Origin: Flavobacterium gelatinilyticum
Lineage (GTDB): Bacteria > Bacteroidota > Bacteroidia > Flavobacteriales > Flavobacteriaceae
Reading direction: 5' to 3'
Length of the DNA: 64,000 nt
Assembly: GCF_027111295.1 (NCBI RefSeq)
Contig: NZ_CP114287.1
Span: 4,836,001-4,900,000 of the forward strand
Shown here: positions 1 through 10,043 of the stretch, in pieces
Layout: each line of letters opens with the position of its first letter
Position numbering within the stretch: position 1 is the stretch's first letter
The notes under the pieces: model-generated
What the model was told of the DNA's origin: nothing
Database searches by the model: none
Seen by the model: the letters and a program-made list of their open reading frames with translations, nothing else
Made by a program: the position numbers and the translations under genes

Positions 1-223
1 TCATGATGAAATAAGAAAAATTGTAGCACATTTGGATAAAAAACCTGAAGATTCTAAATATCTGGCTTCAGAACCTATTTCTAAAAAGAAACCTGTAAAG
101 ACTTTAGATCCAAAGGCTGTTAAACGTGAGTACACGATTGAAGACTATATGCAGGTTGAGGTTGTACCGCAAAATGCTCCTGATTATAAAGCCACCCTTC
201 AAATGATTAGGATTGAAGAGTAA
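1..223 (+). CDS. C-terminal end of an unidentified protein (5' truncated by window edge)
   Basis: The reading frame is open from base 2 and stops at 223, giving about 73 residues of a C-terminus. There is no convincing start codon, so the gene begins outside the window. The visible part is charged and Lys/Glu-rich, with the segment YTIEDYMQVEVVPQNAP near the end. I see no catalytic motif, membrane segment or sorting signal and do not recognise the family. An inverted repeat at 246-280 and a heptamer repeat at 292-325 follow the stop, so it is probably the last gene of its transcript. Confidence 0.6.
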   Translation, partial: HDEIRKIVAHLDKKPEDSKYLASEPISKKKPVKTLDPKAVKREYTIEDYMQVEVVPQNAPDYKATLQMIRIEE

Positions 224-245
224 TTTTTGAAATGAAAAAAATAAG

Positions 246-280
246 AGGTTCGCAAAGATTCAATAGAACTCTGCGAACCT
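246..280 (+). terminator. Inverted repeat after the first gene, possible terminator
   Basis: The arms AGGTTCGCA (246-254) and TGCGAACCT (272-280) pair over 9 bp around a 17-nt loop, 22 bases after the stop at 223. Only a weak T-run follows, so it may be a processing or weak terminator stem. Confidence 0.45.
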
Positions 281-291
281 TTGTGGTAAAA

Positions 292-325
292 CCTGAAACT
301 TGAAACTTTTTAAACATTTTTCAGG
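292..325. repeat. Short heptamer inverted repeat (CCTGAAA/CTTGAAA family)
   Basis: CCTGAAA and CTTGAAA lie head to tail at 292-305, and the reverse heptamer TTTCAGG follows at 319-325. The same two heptamers make up the larger repeat at 14163-14327, so this is a minimal member of that family. Confidence 0.5.
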
Positions 326-474
326 CTCATTATAAATAAAACGTTTGATTTTAAATTTATTCCTGTTAAAATCAAATTTCATGAAATAATCTTCATTATT
401 TTAACTAATTGTCTTTTAGTTTTTGACGTGAAAATGCGTAATATTGCTTTTTTGATTTTCACCTCTTTAAATTA

Positions 475-1044
475 ATGTCTGTTTATAGCAAATATGCTGA
501 TCCCATCTTATTAAATCTTCTTAAAGAAGATGATCAGCTGGCCTATACAGAAATTTTTGAAAGGTATGCCAGACTTCTTGTGAACCATGCTTGCAAAATG
601 CTCGGCAGCCGTGATGAGGCAAACGATGTGGTTCAGGAAGTATTTTTATCCATCTGGAACAAACGTCATGAAATAACCGTTACCGGATCTTTTTCGGCTT
701 ACTTATACAAAGCGGTAAAAAACAGAATACTAAATCATATCGCTCACGAAAAAGTGGTTTCGAGTTATGCCGATTCCATTTCAAACTTCATCGAAGAAGA
801 CTATGTTTTCGCTGATTCCAGACTCAGGGAAAAAGAACTTGAAGCGATTATTGCCAAAGAAATTGCTTCTCTCCCGGAAAAAATGCGCGAAGTTTTCCTG
901 CTTAGAAAAGTAGAAGAACTCTCGTATGACGAAATTGCACTTCAGTTAAATATTACCGACAAAACCGCGAAACAGCAAGTCTATAATTCGCTTAAAATAC
1001 TGCGCGAAAAACTCAAAACTATGATGGGTGTTTTTATTTGGTGA
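475..1044 (+). CDS. ECF-type RNA polymerase sigma factor (FecI-like)
   Basis: This 189-residue protein has sigma region 2 at about residues 25-90 (DEANDVVQEVFLSIWNKR) and region 4 at about 125-180 (LPEKMREVFLLRKVEELSYDEIALQLN, then a helix-turn-helix). Length and order fit Bacteroidetes ECF sigma factors that pair with FecR. It is followed by a FecR anti-sigma gene at 1243 and a SusC receptor with an N-terminal signalling domain at 2517. By family knowledge the receptor senses substrate and FecR releases this factor to transcribe the susCD operon. The gap to fecR is about 200 nt and AT-rich, so the two may have separate promoters. Confidence 0.92.
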   Translation: MSVYSKYADPILLNLLKEDDQLAYTEIFERYARLLVNHACKMLGSRDEANDVVQEVFLSIWNKRHEITVTGSFSAYLYKAVKNRILNHIAHEKVVSSYADSISNFIEEDYVFADSRLREKELEAIIAKEIASLPEKMREVFLLRKVEELSYDEIALQLNITDKTAKQQVYNSLKILREKLKTMMGVFIW

Positions 1045-1242
1045 AGTATTGTAAAGGTTTTTGTTAATTTTTATGATAGAATCTACTCATAATCGTCTCA
1101 TTAGTAAATAGAAAATAACGTTATTCAGGATTTATTAATGATATAATAATATTTTTTTTAATTTTTTTTGCTTTTCGTCTATGACAAAAGCTGTATATAA
1201 CTGTCTTACTTAAAAACGGGACAAAATTCTGTGTTGTAATTT

Positions 1243-2382
1243 ATGAAAGAAACTGAAATCTTAGAACTGCTTCAAAAATACCAAAACGGTACTTTATCGA
1301 ATGAAGATAAGGACAAACTCGACGCCTGGTATCTGAACCGTGCTTCTAAAAGTAATGTACATCTTAACGAGTACGAACTCGAAGAAAGTTACGAGTATCT
1401 AAAATCGAAACTTCCGTTACAGCAGGAAACCAAAGTAATCAGTATCTGGCCGCGTATTACCGTTGCAGCCTCTATAGTTGTAATGCTGGGTACCGGAATT
1501 TTTTACTTTACAAAAACAAAGGAGCAGGTTATTCAGGTTGCGGCAAAGCCAAAGGAAATTGCGCCCGGAGGTACAAGAGGAATTTTAACGCTTTCAAACG
1601 GAAAACAGATTGTGCTTTCGGCTATTTCTGAAAAAGATACTATTGCCAGAGAAGGCGAAGATAAAGAAGTAACGATCAAAATGAGTGCTGACGGCGTTAT
1701 TACCTATATAATAAATCCTGATGCCGATACTTCAAAAAATGATGCCGATGCTTATAATACACTTTCGACCCCAACCGGAGGTCAGTATAATATTGTATTG
1801 GCAGACGGAACAAAAGTTTTCCTAAATGCGGTTTCGTCTATTAAATATCCAACCCAGTTTAACGGAGATCAAAGAGTGGTTGAGTTAGAAGGAGAAGCGT
1901 ATTTTGAAGTGGCAAAAAATAAAAACCAGCCCTTTATTGTAAAATCAGGAAGTCAGGATATAAAAGTTTTGGGAACGCATTTTAATGTACATGCTTATGA
2001 TAACGAACCGGCTATTAAAACCACTTTACTGGAAGGAAGCGTAGCAGTAAGTTATAAAAACCAGAAAACGATTTTAAAACCGGGACAGCAGTCAAATGTG
2101 TCTGATAATTCGAATAAAATATCTGTTCGTGAAGTGGATACCGAAGCTGCAATTGCCTGGAAAAACGGCCGTTTTAAATTTGATAATGCCGACTTGAAAT
2201 CGGTTATGAAACAGCTGGAACGCTGGTACGGAATCAAAGTAGAATACCGCGGCGATGTGTCGGATGTGAGATTCAACGGCGGTACGTTTAGAAATAAAAA
2301 TTTGTCTGAAGTATTAAAAGTACTTGAGCTTAGTAATATAAAATTTAAAGTCGAAGGAAAAACAATTATTGTATATCCCTGA
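1243..2382 (+). CDS. FecR family anti-sigma / signal transducer
   Basis: This 379-residue single-pass inner-membrane protein has a short cytoplasmic N-terminus that should hold the sigma factor, one membrane segment at about residues 68-88 (ITVAASIVVMLGTGIFYF), and a periplasmic FecR domain containing LADGTKVFLNAVSSIKYP and GEAYFEVAKNKNQPFIVKSG. The C-terminal DUF4974-like domain (about 305-379) begins around RFKFDNADLKSVMKQLERWYG and should contact the receptor's signalling domain. It lies between its sigma factor and its SusC partner, the standard arrangement. A hairpin at 2422-2457 follows. Confidence 0.93.
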   Translation: MKETEILELLQKYQNGTLSNEDKDKLDAWYLNRASKSNVHLNEYELEESYEYLKSKLPLQQETKVISIWPRITVAASIVVMLGTGIFYFTKTKEQVIQVAAKPKEIAPGGTRGILTLSNGKQIVLSAISEKDTIAREGEDKEVTIKMSADGVITYIINPDADTSKNDADAYNTLSTPTGGQYNIVLADGTKVFLNAVSSIKYPTQFNGDQRVVELEGEAYFEVAKNKNQPFIVKSGSQDIKVLGTHFNVHAYDNEPAIKTTLLEGSVAVSYKNQKTILKPGQQSNVSDNSNKISVREVDTEAAIAWKNGRFKFDNADLKSVMKQLERWYGIKVEYRGDVSDVRFNGGTFRNKNLSEVLKVLELSNIKFKVEGKTIIVYP

Positions 2383-2421
2383 TTTTAGATCTGCCCGTTT
2401 ATGCTGAGTCTATAAACTAAA

Positions 2422-2457
2422 AAACCAGAAGCAGTTGCGATGCTTCCGGTTTGTTTT
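2422..2457 (+). terminator. Rho-independent terminator between fecR and susC
   Basis: AAACCAGAAGCA (2422-2433) pairs with TGCTTCCGGTTT (from 2441) with one mismatch, followed by a T-run (TTGTTTTT). It lies 40 bp after the fecR stop and separates the regulator pair from the susCD operon. Confidence 0.65.
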
Positions 2458-2516
2458 TAATGTTTATAGCCAGTATAAGTTGTCCACTATTGTTTAACTA
2501 TAACCAATGTAAATGT

Positions 2517-5500
2517 ATGAAATTAAATTTACAACCAAAAAAACCTTACAAAAAACTAACAAAAAAGATTCCCAGGCTTAACTTTTCTGTCTCTTTATGG
2601 GGGGTAAGTTTTATGCTAATGCTGCTGAGCAGTTTTACAGCTAGTGCACAGAGCATCAGTGTTAATTTTAAAGATGCTTCTCTGGAAACGGTTCTAAAAG
2701 AAGTGGGAAGACAAAGTAATTACGAAATTTTCTATACTCAGAAATTACTTAAGGATGCAAGTCCTGTAACGATTAATGTTAAGAATACTTCTTTAAAAGA
2801 AACTTTAAATCAAATTTTCAAAAGTCAGAATTTAAAATACTCGCTTACCAACCAGACCATTGTAGTAACTGCCGGAACAAAAGCAGAGGAAAAGCCAAAG
2901 GGAAACGGAAACGGGTTAGTGGATATCCGCGGGAAAGTTCTAAACAATAAAAACGAACCTTTTCCGGGAGTTACGGTAACGGTTGCCGGCACTAACAAAA
3001 TGAGCATTACAGATTTTGACGGAGGATTTTCTTTAGATAACGTACCCTCAGACGCTGTTTTGGAATGTTCGGGACTAACGATCGAGAAAAAATCTTTTGG
3101 CGTTGGCGGACGAAATATTGTTTCGCTTGTTGTAGAAGACAAAGTATCTGCCATGAAAGAAGTGGTGGTGACAGGTTACCAGACTGTTACGAGAAGTCAT
3201 TTTACAGGAGCGATTGCCAAAGTAGACGAAAAAGTTTTAAACGAAAATATTAATGGCAATTTATCAAGCGCACTCGAAGGTCGTGTGGCGGGTTTAATGC
3301 TTCAGAAAAATCCAACCGGAGCTTCTGCAGATACGCCTATTTTACGAGGAATGGGAACTTTTTCCAGCAATGTAGGCTACAGTCCGCTTATTGTAATCGA
3401 CGGTCTGCCGACTGAATTGACTCTGGATGAAATTAATCCGTATGATATCGAAAGTGTAAACGTGCTTAAAGATGCCGCCGCAGCTTCTATTTACGGTTCA
3501 CGCGCCGCAAACGGGATTATTGTTTTAACGACCAAAAAAGGAACGGGAAAACTAAAAGTGACTATCAATTCAGATTTCTTTATTTCAGATAAGCCTAATT
3601 TAAGAGATATGAATTTGGCTTCGACAAGCGAATTAATCGATTTTGAACAGGCGGTTTACAATAGAGAAAGAGCAAGATATGCCGATACAGCCACTATGTT
3701 TAACAGCTATGGAGATATTGGAAGCAGTAACCCAAAATATTACAGTCCGCTTTATCAGCTGAACCGCGATTTAGAAGAAGGCGTAATCAGCAATGCCGAT
3801 TACAACAGCACTATGGCACAATGGAGAAAGAACGATTACGCGAAAGATTATCGTGATAATGTTTGGCAGAAAGAATTCAGGCAGCGTTACAACGTAGCAT
3901 TTTCCGGAAGTACAAGCAAACAAAATACGTATGTGTCTCTTAATTATGACGAAGCAAAAAACCGTGTCAAATACAACGAAAGCCGTTCGTTTAATTTGTA
4001 TGCCAAAAGCAGTTTCCAGATTTCAAACTGGTTAAACGCCACTTTTGGATTAAACGGAACGTATAGTAATGATGACAGTACAGATGGAGATTACAATAAT
4101 TACGATATTCAGAAAAGATACGAGCGTATTACAGATGATAACGGAGCTTTGGTATATTCGCCTTTTGTAAATATTGATGACGGTTTTACATCCGGAAGTG
4201 CATTAAATCCAGCTATGGCGAGAAAAATTGCAGGTTTAAGCGGTTTTAAATCGACTAGTTTTAATGTTTTAAATGAGCTTCAGGAAGGTATTAAATATCA
4301 AAATTCATTGAGCCTTCGGTCTTTTGCCAATTTACGCGCAAAGATCTGGAGAGGTTTAAGTGTTAGTACACAATTTCAGTACGAAGTAAGACGAAACGAC
4401 AGTGAGGAATATAACAGTGTTGACTCGTACAAAATGCGTTATGCGATTAATGCCTTAACGGGGTACAATCCAACGACAAACGCCTATACCTATGTGGACG
4501 GTTTTTCTGCAGGAGGCCGATACAAACAGATGAGCGGTCGTGTAAGCAATTACTCATTTAGAAATCAGCTTGATTTTGCAGAGGATTTTGCCGATGGTAA
4601 ACATTCGGTTACCGGTTTAGCCGGTTTTGAAATGCGCGAAACCTACGCTCCAAGAGGTATTGAACAAATCCGCTACGGATACGATCGTGTTACCCTTACA
4701 TCGGCTACATTAAACAGCCTTTCGTTAAGTCAGACAGGAGTTCCGAGTTATATATATGGCAGCAACCGTACACTGGCCGCTCTTTCAAGAACGCAGGGAG
4801 AAGTTTTGCATCGTTATTTTTCAGTTTTCGCCAGCGGAGGGTACACCTTTTTGTCTAAATACAACTTAACAGGAAGTTACAGAGTCGACAGAGCCGATTT
4901 GTTTGGAGTAGATCCAAAATATAAAAACCGTCCGTTGTGGTCTGCAGGTTTAGGATGGAACATCAGCAGCGAAGAATTCATGAAACCAATAAAATGGGTA
5001 AGCATGCTGAAACTGCGTGCCACGTATGGTGTAAACGGAAACGTTGACCAGAGTACATCTCCGTACATCACGGCGACCAGAAAAAATGACTTTCTTTATC
5101 AGTCTTTACAATATGTAAATATAAGCGGACAGCCAAATCCTATGCTTCGATGGGAAAAAACACAAAGTACCAACTTTGGTATCGATTATAGTTTGTTTAG
5201 AACGAAGATCAACGGAACGATCGATATTTATAGAAAATACAGCACTGATTTATTGGCAACGACGGATCTTGACCCAACTGTTGGTGCAACAAGCAGAACA
5301 ATCAATGCAGGAGCTTTGCTGAATAAAGGAGTAGAATTTAGCATTGGTTCTGAATGGTACAACCGAGGAGATTTCAGAATTGGTTCAAATGTTATTTTAG
5401 CCTTTAACAGAACTACCGTTAAAAAAGTAACTAGAGCCCAGTCAACCGCTTCGGTATATGTGAGCTCGCCTACAAGTTATTTCTTTGAAGACGAAACATT

Positions 5501-6167
5501 CAATAGTTTATATGCCTACAAATATGGCGGAACGGTAAATGGTTATCCGTTTGTTTTAGACGAAAACGGAAATCCGTCAGTAACTTTTGATGATAGCGGA
5601 AATCCAATTTCCTCAAGTATTAAAAGCATTACAAATCCGGATGCATTAGTAAACATGGGAAGTTTAACGCCTACTTATACGGGTTCGTTGTCACAGCGTT
5701 TTTCATACAAACAATTCGATCTGAATTTTCTGTTTGTTTTCTCAGGAGGGAACAAAATGCGTAAAGAGGTTCTGGATACAGGATCTGATGCTGTTACCCT
5801 TTCTGGTATTGCAGATCGTTATACAGATACCAACCGAAATGGAAACACCCGTTTGTTTGTTGATTATGATGAAAACGTTAGAAACTATGCTGTAACGATG
5901 AGCAGCCAGTGGAGAAATTCAGATATAAATGTTGTAGACGGCGATTATATTAAATTGAGAAATATCTCCTTGGCATATAATCTTCCAAAAAACATTGCCA
6001 ATAAAATGAAAGTGGCTTCGGCTAAATTTACTTTTCAGGTAAACAACATCTGGTACTGGAGTGCGGCAGGAAATCGTATTGATCCCGAAGTATATTCGGC
6101 TAATTCAGCAACACGAAATTTACCATCGCCTAAAACGTATTTATTTGGTTTTAATCTTACCCTTTAA
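2517..6167 (+). CDS. SusC/RagA-type TonB-linked outer membrane receptor with STN signalling domain
   Basis: I place the start at the ATG at 2517 (MKLNLQPKKPYKK), giving 1216 residues; the longer in-frame extension begins inside the preceding terminator. In order: a signal peptide ending near SSFTASAQ, an STN secretin/TonB domain (SINFKDASLETVLKEVGRQ type) that talks to FecR, a CarboxypepD_reg beta-sandwich (GKVLNNKNEPFPGVTV), a TonB plug containing EVVVTGYQTV and the SusC signature KDAAAASIYGSRAANGIIV, and a 22-strand barrel ending in LFGFNLTL. It imports an oligomeric nutrient across the outer membrane with SusD, which starts 4 bp downstream. Confidence 0.95.
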   Translation: MKLNLQPKKPYKKLTKKIPRLNFSVSLWGVSFMLMLLSSFTASAQSISVNFKDASLETVLKEVGRQSNYEIFYTQKLLKDASPVTINVKNTSLKETLNQIFKSQNLKYSLTNQTIVVTAGTKAEEKPKGNGNGLVDIRGKVLNNKNEPFPGVTVTVAGTNKMSITDFDGGFSLDNVPSDAVLECSGLTIEKKSFGVGGRNIVSLVVEDKVSAMKEVVVTGYQTVTRSHFTGAIAKVDEKVLNENINGNLSSALEGRVAGLMLQKNPTGASADTPILRGMGTFSSNVGYSPLIVIDGLPTELTLDEINPYDIESVNVLKDAAAASIYGSRAANGIIVLTTKKGTGKLKVTINSDFFISDKPNLRDMNLASTSELIDFEQAVYNRERARYADTATMFNSYGDIGSSNPKYYSPLYQLNRDLEEGVISNADYNSTMAQWRKNDYAKDYRDNVWQKEFRQRYNVAFSGSTSKQNTYVSLNYDEAKNRVKYNESRSFNLYAKSSFQISNWLNATFGLNGTYSNDDSTDGDYNNYDIQKRYERITDDNGALVYSPFVNIDDGFTSGSALNPAMARKIAGLSGFKSTSFNVLNELQEGIKYQNSLSLRSFANLRAKIWRGLSVSTQFQYEVRRNDSEEYNSVDSYKMRYAINALTGYNPTTNAYTYVDGFSAGGRYKQMSGRVSNYSFRNQLDFAEDFADGKHSVTGLAGFEMRETYAPRGIEQIRYGYDRVTLTSATLNSLSLSQTGVPSYIYGSNRTLAALSRTQGEVLHRYFSVFASGGYTFLSKYNLTGSYRVDRADLFGVDPKYKNRPLWSAGLGWNISSEEFMKPIKWVSMLKLRATYGVNGNVDQSTSPYITATRKNDFLYQSLQYVNISGQPNPMLRWEKTQSTNFGIDYSLFRTKINGTIDIYRKYSTDLLATTDLDPTVGATSRTINAGALLNKGVEFSIGSEWYNRGDFRIGSNVILAFNRTTVKKVTRAQSTASVYVSSPTSYFFEDETFNSLYAYKYGGTVNGYPFVLDENGNPSVTFDDSGNPISSSIKSITNPDALVNMGSLTPTYTGSLSQRFSYKQFDLNFLFVFSGGNKMRKEVLDTGSDAVTLSGIADRYTDTNRNGNTRLFVDYDENVRNYAVTMSSQWRNSDINVVDGDYIKLRNISLAYNLPKNIANKMKVASAKFTFQVNNIWYWSAAGNRIDPEVYSANSATRNLPSPKTYLFGFNLTL

Positions 6168-6171
6168 AAAA

Positions 6172-7599
6172 ATGAAAAATATATTCACCATACTACTGCC
6201 ATTGTTCCTGCTTACAGTATCATCTTGTGAAGAATACACAGATATTACGCCAAAAGGAGCTTTAGTAATCGACCAGGCTTCACAATTTCATGAAATGGTA
6301 TCATTGCCGGGAAGAGGTTATCCTATCAATAACTTTCAATATTTATCAGACGATCAATGGATGAAAGAATCGAATGTGATAGGAAAAACACCCAATATAG
6401 ATATTATCAATTTTACTTTTAATGAAAACGTAGACCGTGTTTCCTTGATGACAGGTTCCAGTTTCTATAATCAGTCTTATACTTACATCAACAGATGGAA
6501 TACAATTATCTCACTTGTAGATGACAGCAAAGGAGATGCAGATACAAAAAGACTGGCAAAGGCCGAAGCAAAAATTTACAGAGCTTACGACCACTTTTTA
6601 TTAGTAAATACGTATGCAAAAGGATATGATCCGCAGACTGCAGCTTCAGACGGAGGAATCTGCATTATGAATAAATTTGATTTAGAATCGCAGCCATCAA
6701 AATCTACTGTAGCGCAGGTGTACGATTTTATTCAGAAAGATATTGAGGAAGCGTTGCCGTATCTTCAGGAAAAACCCCTGGATGTTTATCATCCTTCACT
6801 GGCATTTGCGTATGCTTTTAAGGCAAAAGTACATTTGTTTAAACGTGAAATTGCAAGCGCCAAAGCTGCTGCCGAAAAATCATTAAGTTACAACAATCAA
6901 ATTTTCGATTTGGTAGCCTACAGCGCACAAGGCGGACCATCTGTGGTTGCCGTTCCTGCAGCAAACAATGTTGAGGTGTTAAGCTATATGTATATGATTG
7001 GGTATAACGAAATGAATTTTGTAAGCAACTATGTTATCAGTCCCGAGCTTCGAAATTTATTTGGTGCAAACGATGCTCGTTTTAATTTGTTTTTTAACAC
7101 AACCAATACCAATAATCTTGATATTGGCGCAAACACAGCCTACTGGGCAACCCAGTACACCCGATTTTTTTACCCGACAGTAGGTATGAAAACAACCGAA
7201 GTGTATTTAATGCTGGCCGAATGTTATGCGAGAGACAATAAACTGAAAGAAGCGATTGATATTCTGAATACCTTACGTGCAAAACGTATTTTGGCAGGCG
7301 GTACAGTTGAGTTAACCGTTCCGGCAACCCGAAAAGAAACAATGGAGCTGGTTGTAAATGAAAGAAGAAGAGAGCTGCTTTTGGGCTTTAACCGTTTTTT
7401 TGATTTAAAGAGATTAAACACTGAGACCGAATATGCAAAAACAATTACAAGAGTATTCCCTATAGTCAATAAAACAGTACCGCAGCAAACCTATACTTTG
7501 CAGCCAAACTCAAGATTATACATTGTGCCGTTTCCGTTGACTGCCTTGACAAAAAATCCAAAACTTACTTTAAACACTGACGAAAAAGTTCCATTTTAA
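6172..7599 (+). CDS. SusD/RagB family nutrient-binding lipoprotein
   Basis: Starting at the ATG at 6172, 4 bp after the susC stop, the protein has 475 residues; the longer reading frame overlaps susC and lacks a signal. The N-terminus is a lipoprotein signal peptide (LLPLFLLTVSSC, lipobox Cys). A TPR-like helical core follows, with AKAEAKIYRAYDHFLLVNTYAKGYDP and the C-terminal SusD motif VVNERRRELLLGFNRFFDLKRL. It caps the SusC barrel at the cell surface and binds the substrate. The tight spacing to susC and to the metalloprotease gene (5 bp) indicates one transcript. Confidence 0.95.
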   Translation: MKNIFTILLPLFLLTVSSCEEYTDITPKGALVIDQASQFHEMVSLPGRGYPINNFQYLSDDQWMKESNVIGKTPNIDIINFTFNENVDRVSLMTGSSFYNQSYTYINRWNTIISLVDDSKGDADTKRLAKAEAKIYRAYDHFLLVNTYAKGYDPQTAASDGGICIMNKFDLESQPSKSTVAQVYDFIQKDIEEALPYLQEKPLDVYHPSLAFAYAFKAKVHLFKREIASAKAAAEKSLSYNNQIFDLVAYSAQGGPSVVAVPAANNVEVLSYMYMIGYNEMNFVSNYVISPELRNLFGANDARFNLFFNTTNTNNLDIGANTAYWATQYTRFFYPTVGMKTTEVYLMLAECYARDNKLKEAIDILNTLRAKRILAGGTVELTVPATRKETMELVVNERRRELLLGFNRFFDLKRLNTETEYAKTITRVFPIVNKTVPQQTYTLQPNSRLYIVPFPLTALTKNPKLTLNTDEKVPF

Positions 7600-7604
7600 T
7601 TCCG

Positions 7605-10043
7605 ATGAAAAAATTATTTATTCTGCTCATCATGCTCGCCGCCGGTCAGCATGGTTTTGCACAGACCCCCGAAAAAAAAGCCGACAGCACCAGTACACAG
7701 CCAAAAGGCATGCAGCCTTACAATAAGGTAATTACAGACAAAGCCAAAAACAAATCAGGTCTTTTTACGATCAGTCAGGTTGATGCTAAATACTATTTTC
7801 AAATTCCTGATAGCTTGTTTAACCGCTATATGCTTGTAGTAACCCGTTTTCTTTCGACTCCGGAAGGCATTGGTGTTTTTGGCGGCGAAAAAGCAAACGA
7901 GCAGACTATTTATTTTGAAAAAGGTATTAATAATACAGTTTATTTAAGATCCCTGCAATACAGGCAGGACGTTCGCTCTGCCGATTCGATGCTGGCAAAA
8001 GCATTGGCAGGCAGCAGCGAAAATCCAATTGTGGCAGCTTTCCCGATAAAAACAACCAATCCGGATAATCAAAATGTGGTGATTGATGTAACGGATGCTT
8101 TCAAAAAAGAAAATGCAATGTTTTCTATTGGAAGTAAGGAAAAAACAGAATATAAACTGACTTCTCTTTCAGACGATAAATCGTTTATTGAAAGTATGGA
8201 TACCTATCCAATTAATATTGAAGTTAAAACGACCAAAACCTATACAAGTACTACGTCAAGCAGCGGAGGAAATACATTACGTTTAAATACGTCAATTGTA
8301 CTTTTACCAAAAGACCCAATGCGTAAACGATTCTTTGATGAAAGAGTAGGGTATTTTGCTAATAAATATGTTTTGTTTGATGATGACGAACAGCGTGCTC
8401 AGACTAAATATATCGTACAGCGTTACCGTTTGGAACCAAGAGATAAAGATGTTAAGAAATATCTTAAAGGTGAATTGGTAGAACCAAAAAAGCAAATCGT
8501 GTATTATATCGATCCTGCTACGCCAAAAAAATGGAGACCGTACTTAATTGCCGGAATCAACGACTGGCAGAAAGCATTTGAAGCGGCAGGATTTAAAAAT
8601 GCAATTGTAGGTAAAGAATGGCCGGAAAATGATAAAACGATGAGCCTTGAAGATGCAAGGTATTCGGTAGTACGTTATTATGCATCTGAAACGCCAAATG
8701 CTTACGGACCAAGAGTGAGCGATCCAAGAAGCGGTGAAATCATCGAAAGCCATGTAGGCTGGTATCATAACGTAATGAAACTGGTACAAAGATGGTACAT
8801 GATCCAGGCAGGTCCACTGGACCCAAAAGCCAGAAAAATGCATCTTGATGATGAACTGATGGGACAATTAATTCGTTTTGTTTCTTCTCACGAAATAGGA
8901 CATACTATTGGTCTTCGTCATAATATGGGAGCCAGCAGTGCAACTCCGGTAGAAAAATTAAGAGACAAAAAATGGGTTGAAGCAAACGGACATACCGTTT
9001 CTATCATGGATTATGCCCGTTTTAACTACGTTGCGCAGCCAGAAGACAATATCAGTCCGCAGGGAATTTATCCCCGAATTGGGATCTACGACAAATGGGC
9101 AGTTAAATGGGGTTACGGCTATTTTCCAAACACAAAAGATGAGTTTGAAGAAGAAAAACTGTTGAGTAAAATGACAACAGATAGTTTGACTAGTAACCCA
9201 AGATTATGGTTTGGAGGAGAAGGAAAAGACGAAGATCCGCGCAGCCAGAAAGAAGATTTGGGAGATGATGCGGTACTAGCCAGCGATTACGGAATTAAAA
9301 ACCTGAAGCGTGTTGTGCCAAACTTGATTCAATGGACATATCAGCCGGATGATGCCTATGATAATTTATCAGATATGCATAAAGCTGTTGTAAAACAATA
9401 TAGTTTGTACTTGTACCATGTATTGAAATATGTTGGAAACAACTACATCACTAAAAGAACTGTTGATGAAAAAGACGTTGTGTACAAACCAGTTCCCAAA
9501 GCAAAAGTTAAAGCCGCGATTGATTATATAGGCCGACAATTGTTTAATCCGCCGTTATGGATGTATCCGCAGGAAATAGATCAATTAATCCCGTTGAAAA
9601 CAGCAGACCAAATATCAGATCAGCAAAATCAGGTTCTGAATATGCTTTTGAGTTCCGGTATGCTGTACAACATCAGCCTAAAAACCATGCAGTTCGAAGG
9701 AGCTTATACCGTTCCTGAATTCTTAAATGATTTACAGCAGACGGTTTGGGTAAAATTTACCGGGAACGAAAAATTAGATTTTTACAGACGAAGCCTGCAG
9801 CGCAGTTATGTTGAGAAAATGGGAATGCTTTTATTACCAAAAGAAGTAGAGCCGGGAAAAGCTTTAAATGCAGCGCAGCGCAGTGACATTCGATTATACG
9901 GAAAACAGCATCTGGTAAAATTAAGAGCCGATATCGTGAAACTGATGAATGTTTCAACAGGTATAAACAAAGATCATTTCGAAGCCGTTTTGATCGACGT
10001 AGATAAAATCATAACAAAATTAAATACAACAACTACTCCATGA
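7605..10043 (+). CDS. Secreted zinc-dependent metalloprotease (DUF5117/DUF4953 type)
   Basis: This 812-residue protein has a signal peptide (LLIMLAAGQHGFAQ). The zinc site is HEIGHTIGLRH, with H429, E430, H433 and H439 visible, followed about 30 residues later by a metzincin Met-turn (SIMDYARF, M468). The N-terminal half matches the DUF5118/DUF5117 architecture and the C-terminal part the DUF4953-type metzincin domain. It starts 5 bp after susD and overlaps the next gene by 4 bp. Its place in a susCD operon suggests it cleaves protein or peptide outside the cell or in the periplasm to feed the importer, which is an inference. Confidence 0.9.
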   Translation: MKKLFILLIMLAAGQHGFAQTPEKKADSTSTQPKGMQPYNKVITDKAKNKSGLFTISQVDAKYYFQIPDSLFNRYMLVVTRFLSTPEGIGVFGGEKANEQTIYFEKGINNTVYLRSLQYRQDVRSADSMLAKALAGSSENPIVAAFPIKTTNPDNQNVVIDVTDAFKKENAMFSIGSKEKTEYKLTSLSDDKSFIESMDTYPINIEVKTTKTYTSTTSSSGGNTLRLNTSIVLLPKDPMRKRFFDERVGYFANKYVLFDDDEQRAQTKYIVQRYRLEPRDKDVKKYLKGELVEPKKQIVYYIDPATPKKWRPYLIAGINDWQKAFEAAGFKNAIVGKEWPENDKTMSLEDARYSVVRYYASETPNAYGPRVSDPRSGEIIESHVGWYHNVMKLVQRWYMIQAGPLDPKARKMHLDDELMGQLIRFVSSHEIGHTIGLRHNMGASSATPVEKLRDKKWVEANGHTVSIMDYARFNYVAQPEDNISPQGIYPRIGIYDKWAVKWGYGYFPNTKDEFEEEKLLSKMTTDSLTSNPRLWFGGEGKDEDPRSQKEDLGDDAVLASDYGIKNLKRVVPNLIQWTYQPDDAYDNLSDMHKAVVKQYSLYLYHVLKYVGNNYITKRTVDEKDVVYKPVPKAKVKAAIDYIGRQLFNPPLWMYPQEIDQLIPLKTADQISDQQNQVLNMLLSSGMLYNISLKTMQFEGAYTVPEFLNDLQQTVWVKFTGNEKLDFYRRSLQRSYVEKMGMLLLPKEVEPGKALNAAQRSDIRLYGKQHLVKLRADIVKLMNVSTGINKDHFEAVLIDVDKIITKLNTTTTP

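Noticed and set aside
2451-2516. N-terminal extension of the SusC protein from a TTG at 2451
   Set aside because: It would begin inside the fecR terminator and disrupt the signal peptide layout; the ATG at 2517 gives a normal start.
6061-6171. SusD start inside susC
   Set aside because: The ATG at 6172 gives a lipoprotein signal peptide 4 bp after the susC stop; the extension is a shadow of the susC frame.
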